From: Rhytidiadelphus loreus | Lineage: Eukaryota > Streptophyta > Bryopsida > Hypnales > Hylocomiaceae | Assembly: GCA_947034895.1 (NCBI GenBank) | Contig: OX344763.1 | Span: 68,715,093 to 68,779,092 of the forward strand | Length of the DNA stretch: 64,000 bases | Direction: 5' to 3' | Part shown: positions 1 to 9,199 of the stretch, one piece after another | Position numbering within the stretch: the first letter of the stretch is position 1 | Layout: every line of letters starts with the position of its first letter | Position numbers and translations under genes: made by a program | The notes under the pieces: model-generated | Databases searched by the model: none | Told to the model about the DNA's origin: nothing | The model's input: only the letters and a program-made list of their open reading frames with translations

Positions 1-54
1 CCTAGTACTTTAATTCGAAAAGTATATAAAGTCATTGAATTCCTGTCAAGATGA
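1..54 (+). repeat. Left partial monomer, D class, diverged
   Basis: The window opens inside a D-class monomer. CCTAGTACTTT is followed by a variant AATTCGAAAAG, where most D monomers have CATTCGCAAAAG, then GTATATAAAGTCATTG and a TCCTGTCAAGATG junction instead of the usual TCCTATCAAGAAG. It carries more differences from the D consensus than most D copies further right. Only the last 54 bases are present because the window cuts the unit. Confidence 0.9.
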
Positions 55-672
55 ATGGGAAACATGTGGTGCAAGTTGCAAATTTTAATAAACTCAAGAA
101 TTCAAAGAAATACGCAATTGCTCATCACATTGAATGAACTTGTACGTGGAATGGAAATATGGAATTTGAACCATGCCTACTACTTTAATATGCAAAAATA
201 TATATGGTTATTAAATACCTATCAAGAAGAATGGGAAACATGTGGTGCAAGTTGCAAATATTCATAAACTCAAAAATTCAAAGAAATACGCAATTGCTGA
301 ACACAATGAATGAACTTGTACGTGGAATGGAAGTATGGAATTTAAACCATGCTTACTACCTTAATATGCAAAAATATATAAAGTCATTAAATCCCCATCA
401 AGAAGAATGGGAAGCATCTGGTGCAAGTTGCAAATAATCATAAACTCAAGAATTCAAAGAAATTCGCAATTGCTCATCACATTGAATGAACTTGTACGTG
501 GAATGGAAATATGGAATTTAAACAATGCCTACTACTTTAGTATGCAAAAATATAGAAAGTCATTAAATCCCTATCAAGAAGAATTTGAAACATCTGGTGC
601 AAGTTGCAAATGTTCATAATCTCAAGTATTCAAAGAAATACGCAATTGCTCAGGACATTGAATGAACTTGTA

Positions 673-689
673 CATGGAATCGAACCATG
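673..689 (-). other. Pol III B-box-like T-arm hairpin in N monomers (first of 54)
   Basis: On the plus strand N monomers read CATGG-AATCGAA-CCATG at unit offset +90 to +106. On the minus strand this is CATGG-TTCGATT-CCATG, a perfect 5-bp stem with a 7-nt loop. The core GGTTCGATTCC matches the B-box consensus GGTTCGANTCC at every fixed position. Known biology: this geometry and loop are those of the tRNA T-arm, and TFIIIC binds the B-box. No acceptable A-box sits upstream on the minus strand, so this is not a tRNA gene. To locate the other copies, add 90 and 106 to each N unit start. The four copies at 49446, 55595, 60165 and 61396 read GGATTCGAACC, still a full match (N = A). Confidence 0.7.
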
Positions 690-1110
690 GATTTTGAACC
701 ATGCCTACTACTTTAATATGCAAAAATATATATGGTTATTAAATACCTATCAAGAAGAATGGGAATCATGTGGTGCAAGTTGCAAATATTCATAAACTCA
801 AGAATTCAAAGAAATTCGTAATTGCTCATCACATTGAATGAACTTGTACGTGGAATGGAAATATGGAATTTAAACAATGCCTACTACTTTAGTATGCAAA
901 AATATAGAAAGTCATTAAATCCCTATCAAGAAGAATTTGAAACATCTGGTGCAAGTTGCAAATGTTCATAAATTCAAGAATTCAAAGAAACACGCAATTG
1001 CTCAGGACATTGAATGAACTTGTACATGGAATGGAAATATGGAATTTGAACCATGCCTACTACTTTAGTATGCAAAAATATAGAAAGTCATTAAATCCCT
1101 ATCAAGAAGA

Positions 1111-1286
1111 ATGGGAAACATGTGGTGCAAGTTGCAAATATTCATAAACCCAAGAATTCAAAGAAATACGCAATTGCTCATCACATTGAATGAACTTGTA
1201 CGTGGAATGGAAATATGGAATTTGAACCATGCCTACTACTTTAATATGCAAAAATATATATGGTTATTAAATACCTATCAAGAAGA
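1111..1286 (+). repeat. Class W example monomer (176 bp)
   Basis: W monomers have AAATATGGAATTTGAACC, GCCTACTACTTTAATATGC and the diagnostic ATATATGGTTATTAAATACC tail, then AAGAATGGGAAACATGTGG. W is one of the two commonest classes and occurs in every part of the window. A subtype (Wy) has CATATACTC in place of CATAAACTC in the head and is confined to about 33.9-52.3 kb. Another subtype, at 6389, 10254, 13593 and 23259, has GTGGAGTGG with TTTAAAATGC. Confidence 0.9.
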
Positions 1287-1462
1287 ATGGGAAACATGTG
1301 GTGCAAGTTGCAAATATTCATAAGCTCAAAAATTCAAAGAAATACGCAATTGCTGAACACAATGAATGAACTTGTACGTGGAATGGAAGTATGGAATTTA
1401 AACCATGCTTACTACCTTAATATGCAAAAATATATAAAGTCATTAAATCCCTATCAAGAAGA
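1287..1462 (+). repeat. Class T example monomer (176 bp)
   Basis: T monomers are marked by GCTGAACACAATGAATG in the centre, where other classes have GCTCATCACATTG. They usually also have GGAAGTATGG, CATGCTTACT and ATATATAAAGTCATT, and often end in GAATGGGAAGCATCTGG. A subtype with TTACTGCTTTAAT occurs at 16754, 20093, 25368, 25720, 31871 and 36968 and is a useful marker for duplicated blocks. From about 35 kb rightwards most T copies have AAATACCTATCAAG and GAAATATGG instead. Confidence 0.9.
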
Positions 1463-1638
1463 ATGGGAAGCATCTGGTGCAAGTTGCAAATAATCATAAA
1501 CTCAAGAATTCAAAGAAATTCGCAATTGCTCATCACATTGAATGAACTTGTACGTGGAATGGAAATATGGAATTTAAACAATGCCTACTACTTTGGTATG
1601 CAAAAATATAGAAAGTCATTAAATCCCTATCAAGAAGA
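1463..1638 (+). repeat. Class S example monomer (176 bp)
   Basis: S monomers have TTTAAACAATGCC (W has TTTGAACCATGCC), usually TTTAGTATGC (this copy has TTTGGTATGC) and ATAGAAAGTCATTAAATCCC. They end in GAATTTGAAACATCTGG or in GAATGGGAAACATGTGG. Many copies carry AAATTCGCAATTG in the head where other classes have AAATACGCAATTG. Local subtypes include GGTGCAAGTTGGAAAT after the S units at 21852 and 27479, TTTAAAGAATGCC around 48.4-61.9 kb, and CGTTGAATGG at 19741, 33102, 34682, 38199, 43119, 52432 and 63680. Confidence 0.9.
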
Positions 1639-1990
1639 ATTTGAAACATCTGGTGCAAGTTGCAAATGTTCATAAACTCAAGAATTCAAAGAAATACGCA
1701 ATTGCTCAGGACATTGAATGAACTTGTACATGGAATCGAACCATGGATTTTGAACCATGCCTACTTCTTTAATATGCAAAAATATATATGGTTATTAAAT
1801 ACCTATCAAGAAGAATGGGAAACATGTGGTGCAAGTTGCAAATATTCATAAACTCAAGAATTCAAAGAAATTCGCAATTGCTCATCACATTGAATGAACT
1901 TGTACGTGGAATGGAAATATGGAATTTAAACAATGCCTACTACTTTAGTATGCAAAAATATAGAAAGTCATTAAATCCCTATCAAGAAGA

Positions 1991-2166
1991 ATTTGAAACA
2001 TCTGGTGCAAGTTGCAAATGTTCATAAATTCAAGAATTCAAAGAAATACGCAATTGCTCAGGACATGGAATGAACTTGTACATGGAATCGAACCATGGAT
2101 TTTGAACCATGCCTACTACTTTAATATGCAAAATTATATAAAGTCATTAAATCCCGATCATGAAGA
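1991..2166 (+). repeat. Class N example monomer (176 bp, NcoI-marked)
   Basis: N monomers have GCTCAGGACA or GCTCAAGACA, then TACATGGAATCGAACCATGG and ATTTTGAACC. The NcoI site CCATGG is diagnostic. Their own tail is CAAAATTATATAAAGTC with AAATCCCGATCATGAAG; Nw copies carry the W tail instead. Unit starts of all 54 N/Nw copies: 583, 1639, 1991, 3046, 3398, 6917, 8146, 8498, 9375, 10958, 12012, 12364, 14297, 15350, 17106, 17458, 18687, 19039, 20445, 20797, 23963, 25192, 26072, 26424, 28886, 30115, 30467, 32223, 32575, 33278, 34858, 35386, 36090, 37320, 37672, 38727, 40835, 42065, 43823, 45229, 46459, 46987, 49446, 50851, 51379, 53136, 55595, 56650, 57178, 57706, 60165, 61396, 62627, 62979. Confidence 0.92.
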
Positions 2167-4116
2167 ATGGGAAACATGTGGTGCAAGTTGCAAATATTCA
2201 TAAACTCAAGAATTCAAAGAAATACGCAATTGCTCATCACATTGAATGAACTTGTACGTGGAATGGATTATAGAATTTCAACTACACCTAGTACTTCCAT
2301 TCGCAAAAGTATATAAAGTCATTGAATTCCTATCAAGAAGAATGGGAAACATTTGGTGCAAGTTGCAAATATTAATAAACTCAGGAATTCAAAGAAATAC
2401 TCAATTGCTCATCACATTGAATGAACTTGTACGTGGAATGGAAATATGGAATTTAAACAATGCCTACTACTTTAGAATGCAAAAATATAGAAAGTCATTA
2501 AATCCCTATCAAGAAGAATGGGAAACATGTGGTGCAAGTTGCAAATATTCATAAACTCAAGAATTCAAAGAAATACGCAATTGCTCATCACATTGAATGA
2601 ACTTGTACGTGGAATGGAAATATGGAATTTGAACCATGCGTACTACTTTAATATGCAAAAATATATATGGTTATTAAATACCTATCAAGAAGAATGGGAA
2701 ACATGTGGTGCAAGTTGCAAATATTCATAAACTCAAAAATTCAAAGAAATACGCAATTGCTGAACACAATGAATGAACTTGTACGTGGAATGGAAGTATG
2801 GAATTTAAACCATGCTTACTACTTTAATATGCAAAAATATATAAAGTCATTAAATCCCTATCAAGAAGAATGGGAAGCATCTGGTGCAAGTTGCAAATAA
2901 TCATAAACTCAAGAATTCAAAGAAATTCGCAATTGCTCATCACATTGAATGAACTTGTACGTGGAATGGAAATATGGAATTTAAACAATGCCTACTACTT
3001 TAGTATGCAAAAATATAGAAAGTCATTAAATCCCTATCAAGAAGAATTTGAAACATCTGGTGCAAGTTGCAAATGTTCATAAACTCAAGAATTCAAAGAA
3101 ATACGCAATTGCTCAGGACATTGAATGAACTTGTACATGGAATCGAACCATGGATTTTGAACCATGCCTACTACTTTAATATGCAAAAATATATATGGTT
3201 ATTAAATACCTATCAAGAAGAATGGGAAACATGTGGTGCAAGTTGCAAATATTCATAAACTCAAGAATTCAAAGAAATACGCAATTGCTCATCACATTGA
3301 ATGAACTTGTACGTGGAATGGAAATATGGAATTTAAACAATGCCTACTACTTTAGTATGCAAAAATATAGAAAGTCATTAAATCCCTATCAAGAAGAATG
3401 GGAAACATGTGGTGCAAGTTGCAAATATTCATAAACCCAAGAATTCAAAGAAATACGCAATTGCTCATCACATTGAATGAACTTGTACATGGAATCGAAC
3501 CATGGATTTTGAACCATGCCTACTACTTTAATATGCAAAAATATATATGGTTATTAAATACCTATCAAGAAGAATGGGAAACATGTGGTGCAAGTTGCAA
3601 ATATTCATAAACTCAAGAATTCAAAGAAATTCGCAATTGCTCATCACATTGAATGAACTTGTACGTGGAATGGAAATATGGAATTTAAACAATGCCTACT
3701 ACTTTAGTATGCAAAAATATATAAAGTCATTAAATCCCTATCAAGAAGAATGGGAAACATGTGGTGCAAGTTGCAAATATTCATAAACTCAAGAATTCAA
3801 AGAAATACGCAATTGCTCAATACAATGAATGAACTTGTACGTGGAATGGAAGTATGGAATTTGAACCATGCTTACTACTTTAATATGCAAAATTATATAA
3901 AGTCATTTAATCCCTATCATGAAGAATGGAAAACATGTGGTGCAAGTTGCAAATAATCATAAACTCAAGAATTCAAAGAAATACGCAATTGCTCAACACA
4001 TTGAATGAACTTGTACGTTGAATGGAAATATGGAATTTGAACCATGCCTACTACTTTAATATGCAAAAATATATATGGTTATTAAATACCTATCAAGAAG
4101 AATGGGAAACATGTGG

Positions 4117-4127
4117 TGCAAGTTGCA
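4117..4127. repeat. Conserved 11-bp inverted repeat TGCAA-G-TTGCA
   Basis: TGCAAGTTGCA is a perfect inverted repeat around a single G and sits at offset +15 to +25 of nearly every monomer regardless of class. The exceptions I noticed are scattered single-base changes, such as TTGGA after units 21852 and 27479, TTCCA after 10606, 13945, 23611 and 28534, and TCCAAG in unit 49446. It is a possible symmetric protein-binding site, but shared ancestry alone can also explain its presence. Confidence 0.75.
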
Positions 4128-4160
4128 AATATTCATAAACTCAAGAATTCAAAGAAATAC

Positions 4161-4168
4161 GCAATTGC
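4161..4168. repeat. Conserved 8-bp palindrome GCAATTGC
   Basis: GCAATTGC lies at offset +59 to +66 in most monomers of all classes. It is changed in subsets: CACAATTGC in many Nw copies, CTCAATTGC in S units that follow P or D, and GCCATTGC in many P units. These changes are class markers, so the palindrome is not strictly maintained. Confidence 0.75.
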
Positions 4169-4277
4169 TCATCACATTGAATGAACTTGTACGTGGAATG
4201 GAAATATGGAATTTGAACCATGCCTACTACTTTAATATGCAAAAATATATATGGTTATTAAATACCTATCAAGAAGA

Positions 4278-4453
4278 ATGGGAAACATGTGGTGCAAGTT
4301 GCAAATGTTCATAAATTCAAGAATGCAAAGAAATACGCAATTGGTCAGCACACTGATTGAACTTTTACGAGGAATGGAAATATGGAATTTAAACAATGCC
4401 TACTACTTTAGTATGCAAAAATATAGAAAGTCATTAAATCCCTATCAAGAAGA
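4278..4453 (+). repeat. Most diverged S-class monomer
   Basis: This unit has AAGAATGCAAAG (losing the usual EcoRI site GAATTC), CAATTGGTCAGCACACTG (disrupting GCAATTGC), ATTGAACTTTTACGAGG instead of ATGAACTTGTACGTGG, and then a normal S tail. It holds more differences from the consensus than any other unit I read. It may be an older copy that escaped homogenisation. Confidence 0.85.
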
Positions 4454-7400
4454 ATGGGAAACATCTGGTGCAAGTTGCAAATATTCATAAACTCAAGAAT
4501 TCAAAGAAATACGCAATTGCTCAATACAATGAATGAACTTGTACGTGGAATGGAAGTATGGAATTTGAACCATGCTTACTACTTTAATATGCAAAATTAT
4601 ATAAAGTCATTTAATCCCTATCATGAAGAATGGAAAACATGTGGTGCAAGTTGCAAATATTCATAAAGTCAAGAATTCAAATAAATACGCAATTGCTCAA
4701 GACATTGAATGAACTTGTACGTGGAATGGAAATATGGAATTTGAACCATGCCTACTACTTTAATATGCAAAAATATATAAAGTCATTAAATACCTATCAA
4801 GAAGAATGGGAAACATCTGGTGCAAGTTGCAAATAATCATAAACTCAAGAATTCAAAGAAATTCGCAATTGCTCATCACATTGAATGAACTTGTACGTGG
4901 AATGGAAATATGGAATTTAAACAATGCCTACTACTTTAGTATGCAAAAATATAGAAAGTCATTAAATCCCTATCAAGAAGAATGGGAAACATGTGGTGCA
5001 AGTTGCAAATATTCATAAACTCAAGAATTCAAAGAAATACGCAATTGCTCATCACATTGAATGAACTTGTACGTGGAATGGAAATATGGAATTTGAACCA
5101 TGCCTACTACTTTAATATGCAAAAATATATATGGTTATTAAATACCTATCAAGAAGAATGGGAAACATGTGGTGCAAGTTGCAAATATTCATAAACTCAA
5201 GAATTCAAAGAAATACGCAATTGCTGAACACAATGAATGAACTTGTACGTGGAATGGAAATATGGAATTTGAACCATGCCTACTACTTTAATATGCAAAA
5301 ATATATATGGTTATTAAATACCTATCAAGAAGAATGGGAAACATGTGGTGCAAGTTGCAAATATTCATAAACTCAAGAATTCAAAGAAATACGCAATTGC
5401 TGAACACAATGAATGAACTTGTACGTGGAATAGAAATATGGAATTTGAACCATGCTTACTACTTTAATATGCAAAAATATATAAAGTCATTAAATACCTA
5501 TCAAGAAGAATGGGAAACATCTGGTGCAAGTTGCAAATAATCATAAACTCAAGAATTCAAAGAAATTCGCAATTGCTCATCACATTGAATGAACTTGTAC
5601 GTGGAATGGAATCCTCGATTTTGAACCATGCCTACTACTTTAATATGCCAGAATATATAAGTCATTGAATTCCTATCAAGAAGAATGGGAAACATGTGGT
5701 GCAAGTTGCAAATATTCATAAACTCAGGAATTCAAAGAAATACTCAATTGCTCATCACATTGAATGAACTTGTACGTGGAATGGAAATATGGAATTTAAA
5801 CAATGCCTACTACTTTAGTATGCAAAAATATAGAAAGTCATTAAATCCCTATCAAGAAGAATGGGAAACATGTGGTGCAAGTTGCAAATATTCATAAACT
5901 CAAGAATTCAAAGAAATACGCAATTGCTCATCACATTGAATGAACTTGTACGTGGAATGGAAATATGGAATTTGAACCATGCCTACTACTTTAATATGCA
6001 AAAATATATATGGTTATTAAATACCTATCAAGAAGAATGGGAAACATGTGGTGCAAGTTGCAAATATTCATAAACTCAACAATCCAAAGAAATACGCAAT
6101 TGCTGAACACAATGAATGAACTTGTACGTGGAATGGAAGTATGGAATTTGAACCATGCTTACTACTTTAATATGCAAAAATATAGAAAGTCATTAAATCC
6201 CTATCAAGAAGAATGGGAAACATGTGGTGCAAGTTGCAAATATTCATAAACCCAAGAATTCAAAGAAATACGCAATTGCTCATCACATTGAATGAACTTG
6301 TACGTGGAATGGAAATATGGAATTTAAACAATGCCTACTACTTTAGTATGCAAAAATATAGAAAGTCATTAAATCCCTATCAAGAAGAATGTGAAACATG
6401 TGGTGCAAGTTGCAAATATTCATAAACTCAAGAATTCAAAGAAATACGCAATTGCTCATCACATTGAATGAACTTGTACGTGGAGTGGAAATATGGAATT
6501 TGAACCATGCCTACTACTTTAAAATGCAAAAATATATATGGTTATTAAATACCTATCAAGAAGAATGGGAAACATGTGGTGCAAGTTGCAAATATTCATA
6601 AACTCAAGAATTCAAAGAAATACGCAATTGCTCATCACATTGAATGAACTTGTACGTGGAATGGAAATATGGAATTTGAACCATGCCTACTACTTTAATA
6701 TGCAAAAATATATATGGTTATTAAATACCTATCAAGAAGAATGGGAAACATGTGGTGCAAGTTGCAAATAATCATAAACTCAAGAATTCAAAGAAGTTCG
6801 CAATTGCTCATCACATTGAATGAACTTGTACGTGGAATGGAAATATGGAATTTAAACAATGCCTACTACTTTAATATGCAAAAATATATAAAGTCATTAA
6901 ATCCCTATCAAGAAGAATTTGAAACATCTGGTGCAAGTTGCAAATGTTCATAAATTCAAGAATTCAAAGAAATACGCAATTGCTCAGGACATGGAATGAA
7001 TTTGTACATGGAATCGAACCATGGATTTTGAACCATGCCTACTACTTTAATATGCAAAATTATATAAAGTCATTAAATGCCGATCATGAAGAATGGGAAA
7101 CATGTGGTGCAAGTTGCAAATATTCATAAACTCAAGAATTCAAAGAAATACGCAATTGCTCATCACATTGAATGAACTTGTACGTGGAATGGATTATAGA
7201 ATTTCAACTACACCTAGTACTTTCATTCGCAAAAGTATATAAAGACATTGAATTCCTATCAAGAAGAATGGGAAACATTTGGTGCAAGTTGCAAATATTA
7301 ATAAACTCAGGAATTCAAAGAAATACTCAATTGCTCATCACATTGAATGAACTTGTACGTGGAATGGATTATAGAATTTCAACTACACCTAGTACTTTCA

Positions 7401-8673
7401 TTCGCAAAAGTATATAAAGTCATTGAATTCCTATCAAGAAGTATGGGAAACATTTGGTGCAAGTTGCAAATATTAATAAACTCAGGAATTCAAAGAAATA
7501 CGCAATTGCTCATCACATTGAATGAACTTGAACGTGGAATGGAAATATGGAATTTGAACCATGCCTACTACTTTAATATGCAAAAATACATAAAGTCATT
7601 AAATACCTATCAAGAAGAATGTGAAACATGTGGTGCAAGTTGCAAATATTCATAAACTCAAGAATTCAAAGAAATACGCAATTGCTCAACACATTGAATG
7701 AACTTGAACGTGGAATGGAGTCCTCGATTTTGAACCATGCCTACTACTTTAATATGCCAGAATATATAAGTCATTGAATTCCTATCAAGAAGAATGGGAA
7801 ACATGTGGTGCAAGTTGCAAATATTCATAAACTCAGGAATTCAAAGAAATACTCAATTGCTCATCACATTGAATGAACTTGTACGTGGAATGGAAATATG
7901 GAATTTAAACAATGCCTACTACTTTAGTATGCAAAAATATAGAAAGTCATTAAATCCCTATCAAGAAGAATGGGAAGCATCTGGTGCAAGTTGCAAATAA
8001 TCATAAACTCATGAATTCAAAGAAATTCGCAATTGCTCATCACATTGAATGAACTTGTACGTGGAATGGAAATATGGAATTTAAACAATGCCTACTACTT
8101 TAGTATGCAAAAATATAGAAAGTCATTAAATCCCTATCAAGAAGAATTTGAATCATCTGGTGCAAGTTGCAAATGTTCATAAACTCAAGAATTCAAAGAA
8201 ATACACAATTGCTCAAGACATTGAATGAACTTGTACATGGAATCGAACCATGGATTTTGAACCATACCTACTACTTTAATATGCAAAAATATATATGGTT
8301 ATTAAATACCTATCAAGAAGAATGGGAAACATGTGGTGCAAGTTGCAAATATTCATAAACTCAAGAATTCAAAGAAATTCGCAATTGCTCATCACATTGA
8401 ATGAACTTGTACGTGGAATGGAAATATGGAATTTAAACAATGCCTACTACTTTAGTATGCAAAAATATAGAAAGTCATTAAATCCCTATCAAGAAGAATT
8501 TGAAACATCTGGTGCAAGTTGCAAATGTTCATAAATTCAAGAATTCAAAGAAATACGCAATTGCTCAGGACAGTGAATGAACTTGTACATGGAATCGAAC
8601 CATGGATTTTGAACCATGCCTACTACTTTAATATGCAAAATTATATAAAGTCATTAAATCCCGATCATGAAGA

Positions 8674-8848
8674 ATGGGAAACATGTGGTGCAAGTTGCAA
8701 ATATTCATAAACTCAAGAATTCAAAGAAATACGCAATTGCTCATCACATTGAATGAACTTGTACGTGGAATGGATTATGGAATTTCAACTACACCTAGTA
8801 CTTTCATTCGCAAAAGTATATAAAGTCATTGAATTCCTATCAAGAAGA
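8674..8848 (+). repeat. Class D example monomer (175 bp, most diverged class)
   Basis: D has GGATTATGGAATTTC, then CAACTACACCTAGTACTTTC and CATTCGCAAAAGTATATAAAG, and ends in CATTGAATTCC, which creates a second EcoRI site in the unit. It is one base shorter than the 176-bp classes: the A run after GGAATGG is shortened before ATTATGG. There are 50 complete copies plus the left partial. Two subtypes matter for layout. One has TAGTATTTTCATTCGC and a CATTAAATCCC tail (for example 9551, 22556, 28183 and many copies from 33454 on). The other has AACTCGTACG with CATTTGC (47866-59463). Confidence 0.93.
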
Positions 8849-9024
8849 ATGGGAAACATTTGGTGCAAGTTGCAAATATTAATAAACTCAGGAATTCAAA
8901 GAAATACGCAATTGCTCATCACATTGAATGAACTTGAACGTGGAATGGAAATATGGAATTTGAACCATGCCTACTACTTTAATATGCAAAAATACATAAA
9001 GTCATTAAACACCTATCAAGAAGA
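8849..9024 (+). repeat. Class E example monomer (176 bp)
   Basis: E typically begins with GGGAAACATTTGG and TAATAAACTCAGG, has GAACTTGAACGTGG (others have GAACTTGTACGTGG), and carries AAATACATAAAGTC or AAATACCTAAAGTC with CATTAAACACC. It ends in GAATGTGAAACATGTGG. The AAATACCTAAAG form is restricted to 33.6-59.8 kb and marks the right-half HOR. I count 34 ordinary E copies plus three mosaics with an S tail (47338, 53487, 58057). Confidence 0.9.
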
Positions 9025-9199
9025 ATGTGAAACATGTGGTGCAAGTTGCAAATATTCATAAACTCAAGAATTCAAAGAAATACGCCATTGCTCAACACAT
9101 TGAATGAACTTGAACGTGGAATGGAATCCTCGATTTTGAACCATGCCTACTACTTTAATATGCCAGAATATATAAGTCATTGAATTCCTATCAAGAAGA
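9025..9199 (+). repeat. Class P example monomer (175 bp)
   Basis: P has GCTCAACACATTG, GAACTTGAACGTGG, AATCCTCGATTTTGAACC (or AGTCCTCGAT), and ATGCCAGAATATATAAGTC followed by ATTGAATTCC. One A is missing from the ATAAAGTC string of the other classes (ATAAGTC), making the unit 175 bp. The ATTGAATTCC adds a second EcoRI site. I count 36 copies. All but three (5510, 9200, 52257) directly follow an E monomer. Confidence 0.92.

Larger units (their letters stand above)
55..3573 (+). repeat. Six-monomer HOR, three copies (W-T-S-Nw-S-N)
   Basis: Unit starts and classes: 55 W, 231 T, 407 S, 583 Nw, 759 S, 935 N-head mosaic; 1111 W, 1287 T, 1463 S, 1639 Nw, 1815 S, 1991 N; 2167 D, 2342 S; 2518 W, 2694 T, 2870 S, 3046 Nw, 3222 S, 3398 Nw. 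The first two copies are 1056 bp apart. A D-S pair (351 bp) is inserted before the third copy, giving an offset of 1407. The sixth position is the least constant: unit 935 joins an N head (GCTCAGGACATTG, TACATGG) to an S tail. Confidence 0.88.
4102..4277 (+). repeat. Reference monomer (W class) and its internal map
   Basis: Offsets count from the first base of the unit. ACATGT lies at +7 to +12. The 11-bp inverted repeat TGCAA-G-TTGCA lies at +15 to +25. GAATTC (EcoRI) is at +43 to +48, and the 8-bp palindrome GCAATTGC (holding the MfeI site CAATTG) is at +59 to +66. GTAC lies near +87, and an A5 run follows GC at +139 to +143. The first half (to about +85) is the conserved frame. The second half (about +88 to the end) is where the classes differ most. 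The hand count is 55 G+C of 176. EcoRI or MfeI cutting of genomic DNA should therefore give a ladder of about 176 bp. The unit phase is arbitrary; I chose a start that is easy to find. Confidence 0.95.
3574..6036 (+). repeat. Poorly ordered stretch with diverged and mosaic monomers
   Basis: Unit starts and classes: 3574 S head with T-like tail, 3750 T, 3926 W, 4102 W, 4278 diverged S, 4454 T, 4630 mosaic, 4806 S, 4982 W, 5158 T head with W tail, 5334 T, 5510 P, 5685 S, 5861 W. No HOR unit repeats cleanly here. The T units at 3750 and 4454 (704 bp apart) share a rare tail with AGTCATTTAATCCC and GAATGGAAAAC, so they record a local four-monomer duplication. 4806-5157 resembles the S-W order seen elsewhere. 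Confidence 0.82.
6917..9199 (+). repeat. 13-monomer HOR unit, 2283 bp, complete copy 1
   Basis: Order N-D-D-E-P-S-S-Nw-S-N-D-E-P. The first N carries GAATTTGTACATGG with AAATGCCGATCATG, the first D has AAAGACATTG, the second S ends in GAATCATCTGG, and the second N follows GGACAGTGAATG. The same ordered set of private variants recurs at 17458 and 28886 with identical length, and in shortened form at 10958, 14297 and 23963. Confidence 0.88.

Noticed and set aside
55..267. A series of short plus-strand open frames of about 60-100 codons across the window, which could look like a large gene family.
   Set aside because: They are translations of the satellite itself. The period (176 or 175) is not a multiple of three, so each frame hits the conserved TCATAA stop after about one unit. 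The longer frames occur only where a 175-bp D unit shifts the phase. There is no ribosome-binding or splice context, no codon bias, and stops are shared by all copies.
673..689. A tRNA gene or tRNA-derived SINE suggested by the T-arm-like hairpin on the minus strand.
   Set aside because: Only the T-arm is present. The best A-box-like string upstream (TAGTAGGCATGG) misses fixed positions and lies too close, and no anticodon arm or acceptor stem pairs.
8805..8822. A CENP-B box in D monomers, from TTCGCAAAAGTA.
   Set aside because: The first part fits the TTCGNNNNA pattern, but the required CGGG end is absent (the sequence runs into TATATAAAG). No monomer class contains a full match.
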